Assembly: GCA_902778165.1 (NCBI GenBank)
Contig: CACYWQ010000001.1
Coordinates: 333,116 to 397,115 of the forward strand
Reading direction: 5' to 3'
Length of the DNA stretch: 64,000 nt
Origin: an uncultured Lachnospiraceae bacterium
GTDB lineage: Bacteria; Bacillota; Clostridia; Lachnospirales; Lachnospiraceae
The position numbers and the translations under genes were made by a program. The notes beneath the pieces were generated by a model. It was not told the origin of the DNA. It did not search any database and worked only from the letters and a program-made list of their open reading frames with translations. Shown piece after piece: positions 42,241 to 51,783 of this stretch (positions are counted from its first letter, which is position 1; each line of letters opens with the position of its first letter).

Positions 42241-43377
42241 ATGATAAGAGTGTTGCAGGTGCTTGGCACCATCAGCCTTGGTGGCGCCGAGAGCAGAGTG
42301 ATGGATCTGTACCGTAAGATTGATAAGGATAAGATTCAGTTTGATTTCTTAGTCACAGAGGGTACCGGTAATCACTACAAATCAGAGATAGAGAATATGG
42401 GCGGCAGGGTATACTACCTGCCTGCTTTTCGTATAGTTAATTATTTGACCTATAGAAAAGCTTGTGTAGATTTCTTCGCATCTCATTCCTCTTTTGATGA
42501 GTCCGGTAAGAGAATCAGTGAGTATTCGGCAGTGCATGGTCATATGACAAGCACCGCTTCAATATATCTTCCGATTGCAGCCGGATATGGTGTGCCCCTT
42601 ACTATCGCTCATGCAAGAAGTGCGGGCGTAGATCCGGGACTTAAGGGTATGGCAACTAATGTTCTTCGCCATTCTCTTTATAAGAAATGCGATATGATGA
42701 TAGCATGTTCTGATGAAGCAGGGGATGCGGTATTCGGCCCTAAGTCTGATTATGTATTTATGCCCAATGCAATAGATGTTAAGGAATATGTCTATAATGA
42801 GACATCAAGAAGTAATATTCGTAATCAATATGGAATATCAGATGATGAGATACTGATAGGTCATGTCGGAAGTTTTCGTTATGCCAAGAATCATGATCTT
42901 ATAATAGATATATTTAAGAAGATAAGCGAAACAGATAACGGAGACAAATACAGACTTATGCTTGTCGGAGACGGAACTCTAAGATCTGAGATAGAAGCCA
43001 AAGTCTCTAACCTCGGTTTATCAGATAAGGTAATCTTTACCGGTAATCAGAGTCCCGTAGCACCATACTACAGCGCCTTTGACATCCTGTTATTCCCTTC
43101 TCATTACGAAGGAATGCCCGGTACAGTCGTCGAAGCCCAGGCCTCCGGCCTGCCATGCATAATCTCAGATGCAATAACCAAGCAGGTGATCATTACGGAT
43201 TTGGTTAGGGTGATGTCACTGAAGGATTCGGTAGATAATTGGGTGGAAGCAATTAAGACAATGCTTAGTAAGTATTCAGACAGAAATGTTGATGAGGAAT
43301 TAGAATCAACTATGTATAATGTGAATATGCAAGTGGATTATTATAGTGAGTTATATACCAACAGAGGTATTCTATGA
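42241..43377 (+). CDS. GT4 glycosyltransferase
   Basis: A 378-residue GT-B enzyme: 'MIRVLQVLGTISLGGAESRV' at the start, 'HGHMTSTASIYL', 'IGHVGSFRYAKNHDLI' near 208-223, 'LMLVGDGTLRSEIE' and the donor site 'FPSHYEGMPGTVVEAQASGLP' near 283-303. It belongs to the capsule/EPS GT4 group (EpsF-like). ATG 42241 is preferred because a TTG at 42229 lies inside the previous gene without a ribosome site. The stop overlaps the next start by 4 bases. Confidence 0.9.
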   Translation: MIRVLQVLGTISLGGAESRVMDLYRKIDKDKIQFDFLVTEGTGNHYKSEIENMGGRVYYLPAFRIVNYLTYRKACVDFFASHSSFDESGKRISEYSAVHGHMTSTASIYLPIAAGYGVPLTIAHARSAGVDPGLKGMATNVLRHSLYKKCDMMIACSDEAGDAVFGPKSDYVFMPNAIDVKEYVYNETSRSNIRNQYGISDDEILIGHVGSFRYAKNHDLIIDIFKKISETDNGDKYRLMLVGDGTLRSEIEAKVSNLGLSDKVIFTGNQSPVAPYYSAFDILLFPSHYEGMPGTVVEAQASGLPCIISDAITKQVIITDLVRVMSLKDSVDNWVEAIKTMLSKYSDRNVDEELESTMYNVNMQVDYYSELYTNRGIL

Positions 43378-44483
43378 AGATACATGTATTTATCGCTCAT
43401 ATGGGCATTGGTGGCGCAGAGAGAGTCTGTGTCAACCTTGCGAATGAATGGGCAGATAAGGGACATGAAGTTCATATTGTGGTGCTTAATCTTAAGAATG
43501 ACATCTACACCAAAGACTTGCGTTCCGGGATTACGGTGCATGAACTTGGCGTGAGCAGATTGCGTTATAGTTTCGTTCCGATGCTTAGGTATGTGCGTAA
43601 GAATAAGCCTTCGTTTATGTTTATATTCGGTAATGAGATGGCTGTGATCATGAATAAGCTTAAATCACTTCATCTAGTGAATACACCGCTTGTGGTGCGC
43701 GTACTTAATAACGTGAATATATCTTTGGACAAGGAAGACGGTATCTCTCCGATAGTTGAGGAATATCTTAAGAAAGCACAGAGTAATCTTAAATCAGTTG
43801 AGCACATAGTTGCCCAGTGCGAAGGTATGGGTAAGCAACTTACGGACAAGGGTTTGGTTGTTCCTGAAAGACTAAGCGTGATATATAACCCCGTTAGCAG
43901 AGAATTGTGTGATAAGGTAACCGCCTTACGAGGGAGCAGACCGGATAGCGGTATCAAAGAGATAGTCTTTATAGGAAGGATAGATCCTCAGAAGAGACCG
44001 CTGGATTTGCTTGAAGCCTTTGCCAAACTTTATAAGAATAACAAGGATATTAAGCTTAGATTAGTTGGCGACGGAGTGCTTACGGATACAGTCAGGTCAA
44101 AGGCCGATGAACTTGGCATAGTTGATTCGGTAATATTTGACGGTATCAGGAATGATATGGAGAATGTGTACTCCGGTGCCGATGTAGTGGCATTATCATC
44201 TGAATATGAAGGAATGCCCAATTGCCTGATAGAAGCCATAGGATGCGGAATTCCGATAGTTTCCTATGACTGTCCGATAGGTCCGTCGGAGATAGTTGTC
44301 GATAACGTCAATGGATATCTGATTCCAAAAGGTGATGTTGACGCATTGGCTGAAGGCTTACAAAAAGCTCTTGATAAGCCATGGGATTGGGATTCAATAA
44401 TTGCGACATGTGATAAGTTTGATGTTAAGAACATATCCGATGAGTATCTGCATATTTTTAAGTCTATCAGCGTGGATAAATGA
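43374..44483 (+). CDS. GT4 glycosyltransferase
   Basis: A 369-residue GT-B enzyme with 'VFIAHMGIGGAERVCVNLA', 'IVFIGRIDPQKRPLDLL' near 198-214, 'LRLVGDGVLTDTV' and 'ALSSEYEGMPNCLIEAIGCGIPI' (EX7E) near 268-290. It is coupled to the preceding GT4 gene by a 4-base ATGA overlap, so the two probably add neighbouring sugars. Sugar donors are not predictable. Confidence 0.9.
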   Translation: MKIHVFIAHMGIGGAERVCVNLANEWADKGHEVHIVVLNLKNDIYTKDLRSGITVHELGVSRLRYSFVPMLRYVRKNKPSFMFIFGNEMAVIMNKLKSLHLVNTPLVVRVLNNVNISLDKEDGISPIVEEYLKKAQSNLKSVEHIVAQCEGMGKQLTDKGLVVPERLSVIYNPVSRELCDKVTALRGSRPDSGIKEIVFIGRIDPQKRPLDLLEAFAKLYKNNKDIKLRLVGDGVLTDTVRSKADELGIVDSVIFDGIRNDMENVYSGADVVALSSEYEGMPNCLIEAIGCGIPIVSYDCPIGPSEIVVDNVNGYLIPKGDVDALAEGLQKALDKPWDWDSIIATCDKFDVKNISDEYLHIFKSISVDK

Positions 44484-44549
44484 TGTGTTTATAGACAGTA
44501 ATATATGTCGGAACATAGGATAATTGGGAATAAGTAATAATCAGATTGT

Positions 44550-45362
44550 ATGGGTAAGAAAGTATCGCTTTTGTTAACTACATATAATAGCGAGAGTGTC
44601 ATTGCAAAGACTTTGGATTCGATAATGATGCAGGATTATGATGACATTGAGATCTGTATTGCAGACAGTGAATCTTCGGATTCAACACTTGATATTGTTG
44701 GTAAATACAGTGAATCATCACGATATCCGATCGTATGTAAGTCTAAGAAGGATGGCGGTATATATGAAGGCCTTAATAATGCCATCGCATTATCTTCGGG
44801 TGACTATCTCCAGGTTATGAATGACAGACTGACCACACCCGATGCCATATCTAAATTGGTTAAAGCAATTGAGGATGAAGAGAGTATGTGTGGTAATCCC
44901 GATTCGGTATTGGGAGCACACAGCGATCTTGTATACGCGGAAGGTGATAAGGTTGTCAGATACTGGCATATGGGCAGAGGTAAGATTGGGTCCGGATGGA
45001 TGCCGGCTCATCCTACACTTATGCTTAAGAAGTCAGCATACGATAAGTATGGTTTGTATGATACGACATATATTTGTTCCGCAGACTATGAATTTATGTT
45101 GCGTATCTTAAAGGCCGGCGGAAGATTGGGCTATGTCCCGGAAGTGCTGGTATCCATGTATTATGGTGGAACCAGTAATTCAACATCCGATGCATATGTT
45201 AATTCAATTAGTGAAGCTATTAGAGCACTTAAGGCTAATAACATTCATCCTGCATTGTGGATCACCGGGCTTCGTACTGTCAGAGTGGCTCTTCAATTTG
45301 TCAAGTCGCCATTTGTTAATGCGAAAATTTCAAGGCAGTTAGAGAATAATAAGAATGAATAA
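44550..45362 (+). CDS. GT2 glycosyltransferase
   Basis: A 270-residue GT-A enzyme: 'VSLLLTTYNSESVIAKTLDSI' start, 'EICIADSESSDSTL', 'SKKDGGIYEGLNNAI' and the 'YLQVMNDR' position where the metal-binding DxD normally lies (here N-D). The 'HPTLMLKKSAYDKYG' and 'ADYEFMLRIL' stretches are those of WcaA/colanic-type GT2 proteins. A 66-base gap precedes it, and no strong ribosome site is visible before the ATG. It overlaps the following gene by 8 bases. Confidence 0.85.
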   Translation: MGKKVSLLLTTYNSESVIAKTLDSIMMQDYDDIEICIADSESSDSTLDIVGKYSESSRYPIVCKSKKDGGIYEGLNNAIALSSGDYLQVMNDRLTTPDAISKLVKAIEDEESMCGNPDSVLGAHSDLVYAEGDKVVRYWHMGRGKIGSGWMPAHPTLMLKKSAYDKYGLYDTTYICSADYEFMLRILKAGGRLGYVPEVLVSMYYGGTSNSTSDAYVNSISEAIRALKANNIHPALWITGLRTVRVALQFVKSPFVNAKISRQLENNKNE

Positions 45363-47364
45363 AACAGTTACAAATGTGATCAAGTTCATATTGGCATATA
45401 TCTGCACATTAATAATAGGTGTAGTAACAGGTTACGGTATAACAAGGATAGATGTTATCCTTCCGTTGCTGTGTATCCTGTTCTATTTCCTGTTTGATTT
45501 CTTATATGAGAAATTCGCGATTAAGAGCAAAGATTTCGCTTTAAAGAGAGCATTATCACTTACCGATTACTCTGCAGATGATATCAAATCAGATCTAAAG
45601 TATGCTCTTCCTTTGGCAATAATCTTTGCATTAAGTGTAGCAGTCGGAAGACATATGCTTGTTTGGGATGATGTAATTACGCCATTTGCGATTTTAGACA
45701 TTCCTATCTTTGTCACAGTTACACTCTTTGTCACGTGGTTGATGATTATTCTTTTTAGAAGCATCGACAGGCAGAATGATTCTATTGATAAATGTCAAAA
45801 GAGTACTATCACAAATGACAAATCCTCTGAAAAGTCAGAGTATGCCTCTGCCGCAACTTCAATTCATGCTAAAGAATTACTGGTTTATGCGGGCATATTT
45901 ATTCTGTGCTGGCTTCCGTATTATCTGACTCTTTATCCGGGTAATCTAGGCAAAGATACCTTTGAATCAATTGATATGGTACTTGGCAATATCCCATGGA
46001 CCAATCATCATCCTATATTCTTCACATTACTTATAGGAGCAGTGATTAAGTTTACATCGGGGCTTAGTTTAACGGGCAGCATGGCGGTATTTACGGTGGT
46101 GCATATGACTGTATTTGCGCTTACCTGCAGTTATATCACCCTCTATGTGAAATACAGGGAAATAAATATAGATGCAAAGAGACTTAGATTAAGCAGTATT
46201 ACAGCACTGTTCTTTGCATTGCATCCGTTTATGCCAATGTATTCGATTTATATCACAAAAGATGTATTGTTTTCATGTGCATTGGCTGTATTTGTATTAA
46301 AACTGACTGAATTCAACAGATTTAATATGAATGGTGTTACTAATAATGATGCAAATGTCCAGAATTCAAAGAGTGTAATGAACTACCATATATGTCTTGG
46401 AATTCTGTCTTTGTTTGTTATGCTGCTTCGTAATAACGGACTTATGATAATTGCGATTCTTGCTATTATCATTACAGTTAAGGAATCTGCAAATAATATA
46501 TCCGGCAGTGATTCTAATGCAAAAACAGATAATGGAAATAAATGGCTTAAGGGCCTCCTAATATCATTTGTTATACCCATAATCATTTTCCTGACATTTA
46601 AATCGGTATCATATAACGTTTTAAATGTGCAGCCTGAGTCATTTGCTGAATCAGCATCTGTTCCGCTTCAACAGGTTGGTTATGTGATAAAGAATCATTC
46701 AGATGAAGAAGTGGCATCTGTACTTACCAAAGAACAGGATGAGATACTTAAAACTATCATGCCATATGATGACGTAAGAAGGGCTTATGATCTTGGATAT
46801 ACTGATCCGCTTAAGTTCGATGAAGCGTTTGATGATGAGTATTTTAACGCTCACAGTTCTGATTATATGAAGACATGGTGCAAGCTGCTTATGCATTACC
46901 CCGGTGATTATATTGCCTCTTATCTTGCACAGACTGCAGGGTATTGGCAGTACGGGCAGACCAACACCGTTGCAACCCAGGGAGTATGGGAAGATAATAC
47001 GGTAGGTGTAAACCGAATTGACATCATAGAGAAAATGACAGGCGTATCGCTGTATGGTATTATAGAGAAGTTAATGCTTGGAATGCGTAAGGCACCGCTT
47101 TTATGCATCTTATCAAGCATGGCAATGCAGTTCTATGCGGTAATCCTGGCACTTATTACATATAAGCGTAAGATGGTTCGCCCTAAAGATGCAGATGCTA
47201 CGGAACAGAGGAAAGACTCAGTCGCCATCGCTTTAACCCCGCTTATACTTCTGTGGGTAAGCATAATGATAGCGACACCGGCGTTCTGCCTGTTCAGATA
47301 TACATTTGCAATGTTTATGCTATGGCCTGTGACCATAGGAATAATAGTAAGGAAGTTAAGATGA
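45355..47364 (+). CDS. DUF6020 multi-pass membrane protein (copy 2)
   Basis: A 669-residue protein with about twelve TM segments. It shares with the 37622 protein 'LYPGNLGKDTFESID' (there NHPGTLTVDSFEQL), 'TNHHPIFFTLLIGA', 'YITKDVLFSCALA', 'LLRNNGLMIIAI' and 'VPLQQVGYVI'. A Ser/Asp/Lys-rich insert sits near residue 140-165 and another near 320-340. The family probably has a GT-C-like role in adding sugar or phospho-sugar outside the membrane; this is inference. ATG 45355 lies inside the end of the GT2 gene. Confidence 0.78.
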   Translation: MNKTVTNVIKFILAYICTLIIGVVTGYGITRIDVILPLLCILFYFLFDFLYEKFAIKSKDFALKRALSLTDYSADDIKSDLKYALPLAIIFALSVAVGRHMLVWDDVITPFAILDIPIFVTVTLFVTWLMIILFRSIDRQNDSIDKCQKSTITNDKSSEKSEYASAATSIHAKELLVYAGIFILCWLPYYLTLYPGNLGKDTFESIDMVLGNIPWTNHHPIFFTLLIGAVIKFTSGLSLTGSMAVFTVVHMTVFALTCSYITLYVKYREINIDAKRLRLSSITALFFALHPFMPMYSIYITKDVLFSCALAVFVLKLTEFNRFNMNGVTNNDANVQNSKSVMNYHICLGILSLFVMLLRNNGLMIIAILAIIITVKESANNISGSDSNAKTDNGNKWLKGLLISFVIPIIIFLTFKSVSYNVLNVQPESFAESASVPLQQVGYVIKNHSDEEVASVLTKEQDEILKTIMPYDDVRRAYDLGYTDPLKFDEAFDDEYFNAHSSDYMKTWCKLLMHYPGDYIASYLAQTAGYWQYGQTNTVATQGVWEDNTVGVNRIDIIEKMTGVSLYGIIEKLMLGMRKAPLLCILSSMAMQFYAVILALITYKRKMVRPKDADATEQRKDSVAIALTPLILLWVSIMIATPAFCLFRYTFAMFMLWPVTIGIIVRKLR

Positions 47365-48086
47365 AGAAGACGATAATTGTAATGCCGGTGGCCAATGAAG
47401 GCGCTACGATGGCTGAGGTCATTGATAAGATTCTGGCACTGCCCTATGATAATCTGCATTTGTATCCGGTTGTGGATGATTACAGCAAGGATAATACGGC
47501 AGAGATAATCAGAAGTTACGAGCATACGGGCAGAGTTAAGTGCATATATTATAAGGAGAGTCGCGGCGTCATAAGCTGTTATCTTGAAGGCTTCAGGCGC
47601 GCGCTTGCAGACGGTGCCGAGCAGATAATTGAGATGGATGGCGGCGGATCACATAAGCCTGAAGAGATAGGGCAGTTTATTGATAAGCTTGCCGAAGGAT
47701 ATGACTGCGTCTGGGGTTCGAGATTTGTTAAAGGTGGCGGGATTGCCGAGCAGCCACTGTATCGCAGGGTATTAAGTAGTGGCGGAACGATATTATCAAA
47801 TCTTGTCTTAGGAACCGGACTTAAAGATATGACAAGCGGATTCGAGGCTTTCAAGGCGGAAGTGTTAAAGGCAATGAATCTGGATGCATTCCTCTCAACC
47901 GGGCACATGTACCAGACGGAGATGAGATTCTACTGCAGGAATCTTAATACGATCGAGGTTCCGATCCATTATACCGGCAGTTCCTCATCGCTTAAGCTAA
48001 AGTCTGTAACAGAGGCACTGTCGATTTTATTTAAACTAAAGGAAAATGAGCATAAGGTAGTTGATACGTTTAAGTTAAACTTATGA
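47361..48086 (+). CDS. GT2 glycosyltransferase (polyprenyl-phosphate sugar synthase-like)
   Basis: A 241-residue GT-A enzyme: 'TIIVMPVANEGATMAEVID', 'VVDDYSKDNTAEII', 'IIEMDGGGSHKPEEI' (metal site, with Asp-Gly-Gly in place of the usual Asp-Gly-Asp), and 'DMTSGFEAF'. This type makes undecaprenyl-phosphate sugars used by membrane GT-C enzymes; the adjacent DUF6020 gene (4-base ATGA overlap) fits such a donor-acceptor pairing. The replaced Asp in the metal site is unusual. ATG 47361 is the start; an in-frame ATG at 47253 lies within the previous gene. Confidence 0.85.
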   Translation: MKKTIIVMPVANEGATMAEVIDKILALPYDNLHLYPVVDDYSKDNTAEIIRSYEHTGRVKCIYYKESRGVISCYLEGFRRALADGAEQIIEMDGGGSHKPEEIGQFIDKLAEGYDCVWGSRFVKGGGIAEQPLYRRVLSSGGTILSNLVLGTGLKDMTSGFEAFKAEVLKAMNLDAFLSTGHMYQTEMRFYCRNLNTIEVPIHYTGSSSSLKLKSVTEALSILFKLKENEHKVVDTFKLNL

Positions 48087-48111
48087 CACTTATGTCATCA
48101 CAGAGGTATAT

Positions 48112-49410
48112 ATGAAGACTAAGTATCTGATATTGGGAGCGGGCCCTGCAGGACTTGCTTTTGCCAATACATTATTAAAAAAAGGCGAGACTAACTTCAT
48201 TGTCATCGAGAAAGAATCAGAACCGGGCGGACTGTGCAGAAGCACAGATGTTGACGGCGCTCCCCTTGATATAGGCGGCGGACATTTCTTGGATGTCAGA
48301 CGTCCTTCGGTATGCAAATTCTTATTTGAATATCTGCCTGAGAAAGAGTGGGAACGCTATGACAGGGATTCAAGGATAAGAATTCCGCTACTTCCTAATG
48401 CAGACTCTGCCAAGAAGAAGGAATATGAACTCCATCATCCTTTTGAGGCCAATATCTGGGAATTACCATCTGCACTTCAGAAGAGGTTCTTAGAATCCAT
48501 TGCGGATGCAGGCTGTAATACCGGCGAGCCTAAGCCTGAGAAATTCACGGATTGGATCACATGGAAATTAGGATCGGAGATTGCCAAAGAATATATGCTT
48601 CCGTATAACCGTAAGATGTTTGGGGGCAATCTAAATGAGCTTGGAACATATTGGCTTGAGAAACTTCCCAATGTAAGTTATGAGGAGACACTTGAAAGCT
48701 GCAAGCAGAAGAAGGCCATGGGATCTCAACCCGGGCATGCACAGTTTTATTATCCTAAGAAATACGGATACGGCGAAGTGTGGATAAGGATGGGTGATGC
48801 ACTTGGCGATAAGCTTAAGCTTAATGAGACGGTAAGTAAGCTTGATTGCATGAATTGTGAGGCATATCTGTCTGACGGAGGCGTTATATCTGCTGACACG
48901 ATTATCGTAACTGTGCCTTGGAATACGATGGAACTTATGTGGGCTCCTTCGATCATCAAAAACAGTATAAAGATCCTTAAGAAGACATCCGTTGAGATCA
49001 CATATTTAGAAGATGCTCCTGACACGGATGCTCAGTGGATATATTATCCGGATGAGGAGTTAAGTTATCACAGGATCCTTGTCAGAGGTAATTTCTATAA
49101 GGGCGCCAAGGGATGTTGGAGCGAGACAAGAAGCGAGCGCTATGATAATTATGATCAGCTTGCAATAACTGAGGACCAGACAACTGACGGTGAGGTGGCT
49201 GTTGAATCACAGGATAAGCGAATCAACTTCCACAATGAATATGCGTATCCGGTTAATACTATTGCCAAGCCTCAGGCTATAGGTAAGATTCTTGATTTTG
49301 CAGCCAAGTCACATATCTATGGACTCGGACGCTGGGGTGAGCATGATCACTTTAATTCCGATGTGACGGTTGAGCGAGCAGTCAAACTGGCAGAGAAGTT
49401 GCTTGGTTAA
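48112..49410 (+). CDS. FAD-dependent amine-oxidase/mutase-like protein
   Basis: A 432-residue flavoprotein. It starts with the dinucleotide-binding 'YLILGAGPAGLAFA', then 'VIEKESEPGGLCRS' (GG motif near 40-41), 'DIGGGHFLD', and ends with 'YGLGRWGEHDHFNSDVTVERA', the FAD-closing segment. The general type includes protoporphyrinogen oxidase-like and UDP-galactopyranose-mutase-like proteins that occur in polysaccharide loci. A role in modifying a nucleotide or lipid-linked sugar is likely but not specified. AGAGG at 48102-48106 supports the ATG. Confidence 0.8.
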   Translation: MKTKYLILGAGPAGLAFANTLLKKGETNFIVIEKESEPGGLCRSTDVDGAPLDIGGGHFLDVRRPSVCKFLFEYLPEKEWERYDRDSRIRIPLLPNADSAKKKEYELHHPFEANIWELPSALQKRFLESIADAGCNTGEPKPEKFTDWITWKLGSEIAKEYMLPYNRKMFGGNLNELGTYWLEKLPNVSYEETLESCKQKKAMGSQPGHAQFYYPKKYGYGEVWIRMGDALGDKLKLNETVSKLDCMNCEAYLSDGGVISADTIIVTVPWNTMELMWAPSIIKNSIKILKKTSVEITYLEDAPDTDAQWIYYPDEELSYHRILVRGNFYKGAKGCWSETRSERYDNYDQLAITEDQTTDGEVAVESQDKRINFHNEYAYPVNTIAKPQAIGKILDFAAKSHIYGLGRWGEHDHFNSDVTVERAVKLAEKLLG

Positions 49411-49455
49411 TAGACTATAATGGCTTGCACAGAGTGCTTAGCCGGAGGTTAGATA

Positions 49456-51693
49456 ATGTCATCTGTTATCAAGACAGGACAATTAAATATCAGAAATAAA
49501 GCAATTGCGGCGGTATCGGTAACGGTGCTCGCCGCAGTCTTGATATTACTCTTCTTAAGGCCGTATGGAACGGACTATCAGCTTGAAGAAGTGTTTCCTA
49601 AGCTTGGCCAGGCCCCTGTATATGAAGAATTAACAGAGGGTCAGCCTTATGAGTGTATGTATATGGCTGACAGAGATATGTCTGTTAAAAGCCTTGAACT
49701 TCTTATGGTGAATATGGAAGGTGATATAGATTCTGACGATACGACTATAGAGTCTGCGGAGACAGCAGAGACTGTACAAGGAGAGCCGTCAATACATATT
49801 AGGGTTGTAGACCTTCTGTCATCAGACTCTGCGCCTGTGTGGGAAGGAGATGTATTATTATCTGAACTTAAGACCGGTTCTTGGTCATCGGTATCTGCGG
49901 ATTTTCTGATGCATGATAAACATCTGTATTCGTTTGAATTCACTCCTGTGGGATGCGAGCCGTATTTCATGAAAGTGGATGATTATGAGCCGGGTATATC
50001 CATGGGATTTAAGATCCAAAGTGACAGACGTATCACTTTGGCATATAAGTTTCCTTGTCTTATCCCTGTTGTAATTGTTGTTGCATTTGTCGCAGTGCTT
50101 ATATTGTTTCTTGGAAATACAAAAGCCGGGAAGATATTTAATGTCTTATTCCTGCTTCTATTGTTTGCATCCCTATCGTTTAAAATCTATAAGACTGCTT
50201 ATGTAGACGGAATATACATTACCGCGGATTCTGACGGATATTTAAGAGAGGCTGTTAATCTTGTTGCGGGCAACGGATTCTCTTATGAAGGATTGGCCGG
50301 ATATAAGAGCCATTTCGCCAATTGGCCCATAATCTATCCTGCGATGATAGCGGGAATGATGTTGGTTACGGGTGCCAATGCTTATTTGGCAAGTAAGTAC
50401 GTGACATTTATTTTGCTGGCTCTGATCCTTCTTGTTCTGTATCTTGCATTTAAGGATAAGGCATGGATATATTCACTCGCCCTTCTTAATCTCGGATTTG
50501 CAGGCATTGCATATCACACATGGAGTGAGTTGCCATTTATCTTATTTATGATGATCTTTGTGCTCTGCCTTGGAAAAATAGTAGGCACTGATGATCCTTC
50601 ACCCTTAGTATATGTCGGTCTCGGGGCAAGCGCTCTGGCGACATTCTTAACCAGATATTTTGGGATATTCTTGTGGTTTGTCGCGGGAGCATACGTTGTT
50701 ATACTGTTTGTGCGGGATGAAAACAGAAAGAAGTCCGTGTATATGACGGTATGTCTTGGCATAAGCGGAATTCTTGCATTCGCATATCTTGTGATGAACA
50801 AGATTAGAAACGGCAATCCTACAGGTGTGGCAAGAGGTACATGGTGGGATGACTACAGGACGCTTACGATAGACCTTATTAACAGTCTTGTGACGGAAGT
50901 ATTTAATGTATTCACTGTGGAAGTTCCTGCCGTGATAGTGAATATGAATATCGCTCTAAAGGCCGGTCTGGTGCTTGCAGTGGTGGCCCTTCTGATAGTA
51001 TTGATTGTTATATGCATTATAGAATTGCCTTTTGTTAAGGCGATATGCATGCCATCCATGGTATTTGTCGTAACTGCCGCCATGTATTATGTGATATTTA
51101 CGGTAATCAGATACCGTTCGAGCATGGACACATTCTATTTCAGATTCTTTGCTCCGGCAACAGTGTTACTTGTAATAGGACTAATTGGACTGTTGCTTGG
51201 ACGCTTTGGAAGTGGAACCGATTGTGAAAATGAGTCAGAGGATATCGCTTCGAAGACAACGAGACACAATCTGTTAAATGTGGTCATCTGTGCATCGGGT
51301 GTTGTAATTGCTGTTGCGCTTTTAGACGGAATTATTGATAATAGCAGAGCACTATATATAGAACGTGATGATAAGACTTACTACGATATAATCACCGGAG
51401 TCTGGAATGAGGCGTATTCGGAGATTCCCGCTAAGAGCGTGATTATATGGAATCCTATGGATTTCAGAAGCAGCTGGACTCGCCCTGATGTCTATTCCGG
51501 AGAATTGTTGCCTGATGATACGTGGAACTCTTTGTGTGAGAGATACTACGGTTCTGATTATATCTGCATGTTGCAATCCGATGCAGAGGTTGTCGCTTCA
51601 GAAGGTGGATATGATGATTCTGTTGCTTATAAACTTAGTGAGGCATTGAAGATATCAGATACAGGATCACGATACCTGATAATGAAGAAATAA
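49456..51693 (+). CDS. Large GT-C-like membrane glycosyltransferase
   Basis: A 745-residue protein. One TM segment near 17-35 is followed by an external beta-rich domain (about 40-190), then about eleven TM segments. The first loop after the second TM has 'GIYITADSDGYLREAV' with an acidic DSD motif, as in ArnT/PMT-type GT39 enzymes, and the long C-terminal external part (about 630-745) contains 'WNPMDFRSSWTRPDVYSGELLP'. It may transfer a sugar from a polyprenyl phosphate to the exported glycan. It is the last gene of the long operon that began at 21909. Confidence 0.68.
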   Translation: MSSVIKTGQLNIRNKAIAAVSVTVLAAVLILLFLRPYGTDYQLEEVFPKLGQAPVYEELTEGQPYECMYMADRDMSVKSLELLMVNMEGDIDSDDTTIESAETAETVQGEPSIHIRVVDLLSSDSAPVWEGDVLLSELKTGSWSSVSADFLMHDKHLYSFEFTPVGCEPYFMKVDDYEPGISMGFKIQSDRRITLAYKFPCLIPVVIVVAFVAVLILFLGNTKAGKIFNVLFLLLLFASLSFKIYKTAYVDGIYITADSDGYLREAVNLVAGNGFSYEGLAGYKSHFANWPIIYPAMIAGMMLVTGANAYLASKYVTFILLALILLVLYLAFKDKAWIYSLALLNLGFAGIAYHTWSELPFILFMMIFVLCLGKIVGTDDPSPLVYVGLGASALATFLTRYFGIFLWFVAGAYVVILFVRDENRKKSVYMTVCLGISGILAFAYLVMNKIRNGNPTGVARGTWWDDYRTLTIDLINSLVTEVFNVFTVEVPAVIVNMNIALKAGLVLAVVALLIVLIVICIIELPFVKAICMPSMVFVVTAAMYYVIFTVIRYRSSMDTFYFRFFAPATVLLVIGLIGLLLGRFGSGTDCENESEDIASKTTRHNLLNVVICASGVVIAVALLDGIIDNSRALYIERDDKTYYDIITGVWNEAYSEIPAKSVIIWNPMDFRSSWTRPDVYSGELLPDDTWNSLCERYYGSDYICMLQSDAEVVASEGGYDDSVAYKLSEALKISDTGSRYLIMKK

Positions 51694-51734
51694 TTGACAA
51701 ATGCAGTGAATAACTACAAAGATACACGTTTTTA

Positions 51735-51743
51735 TGGTATTAT
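51735..51743 (+). promoter_or_regulatory. Extended -10 promoter of the GT2-ugd operon
   Basis: TG-G-TATTAT (TATTAT 51738-51743) lies 40 bases before ATG 51784, with GGAGA at 51775-51779 as ribosome site. A TTGACA at 51693-51698 is too far upstream to pair with it. Confidence 0.5.
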
Positions 51744-51783
51744 ATGTAAAGTTGAATTCATAACTCATTCTATGGAGAATTAA

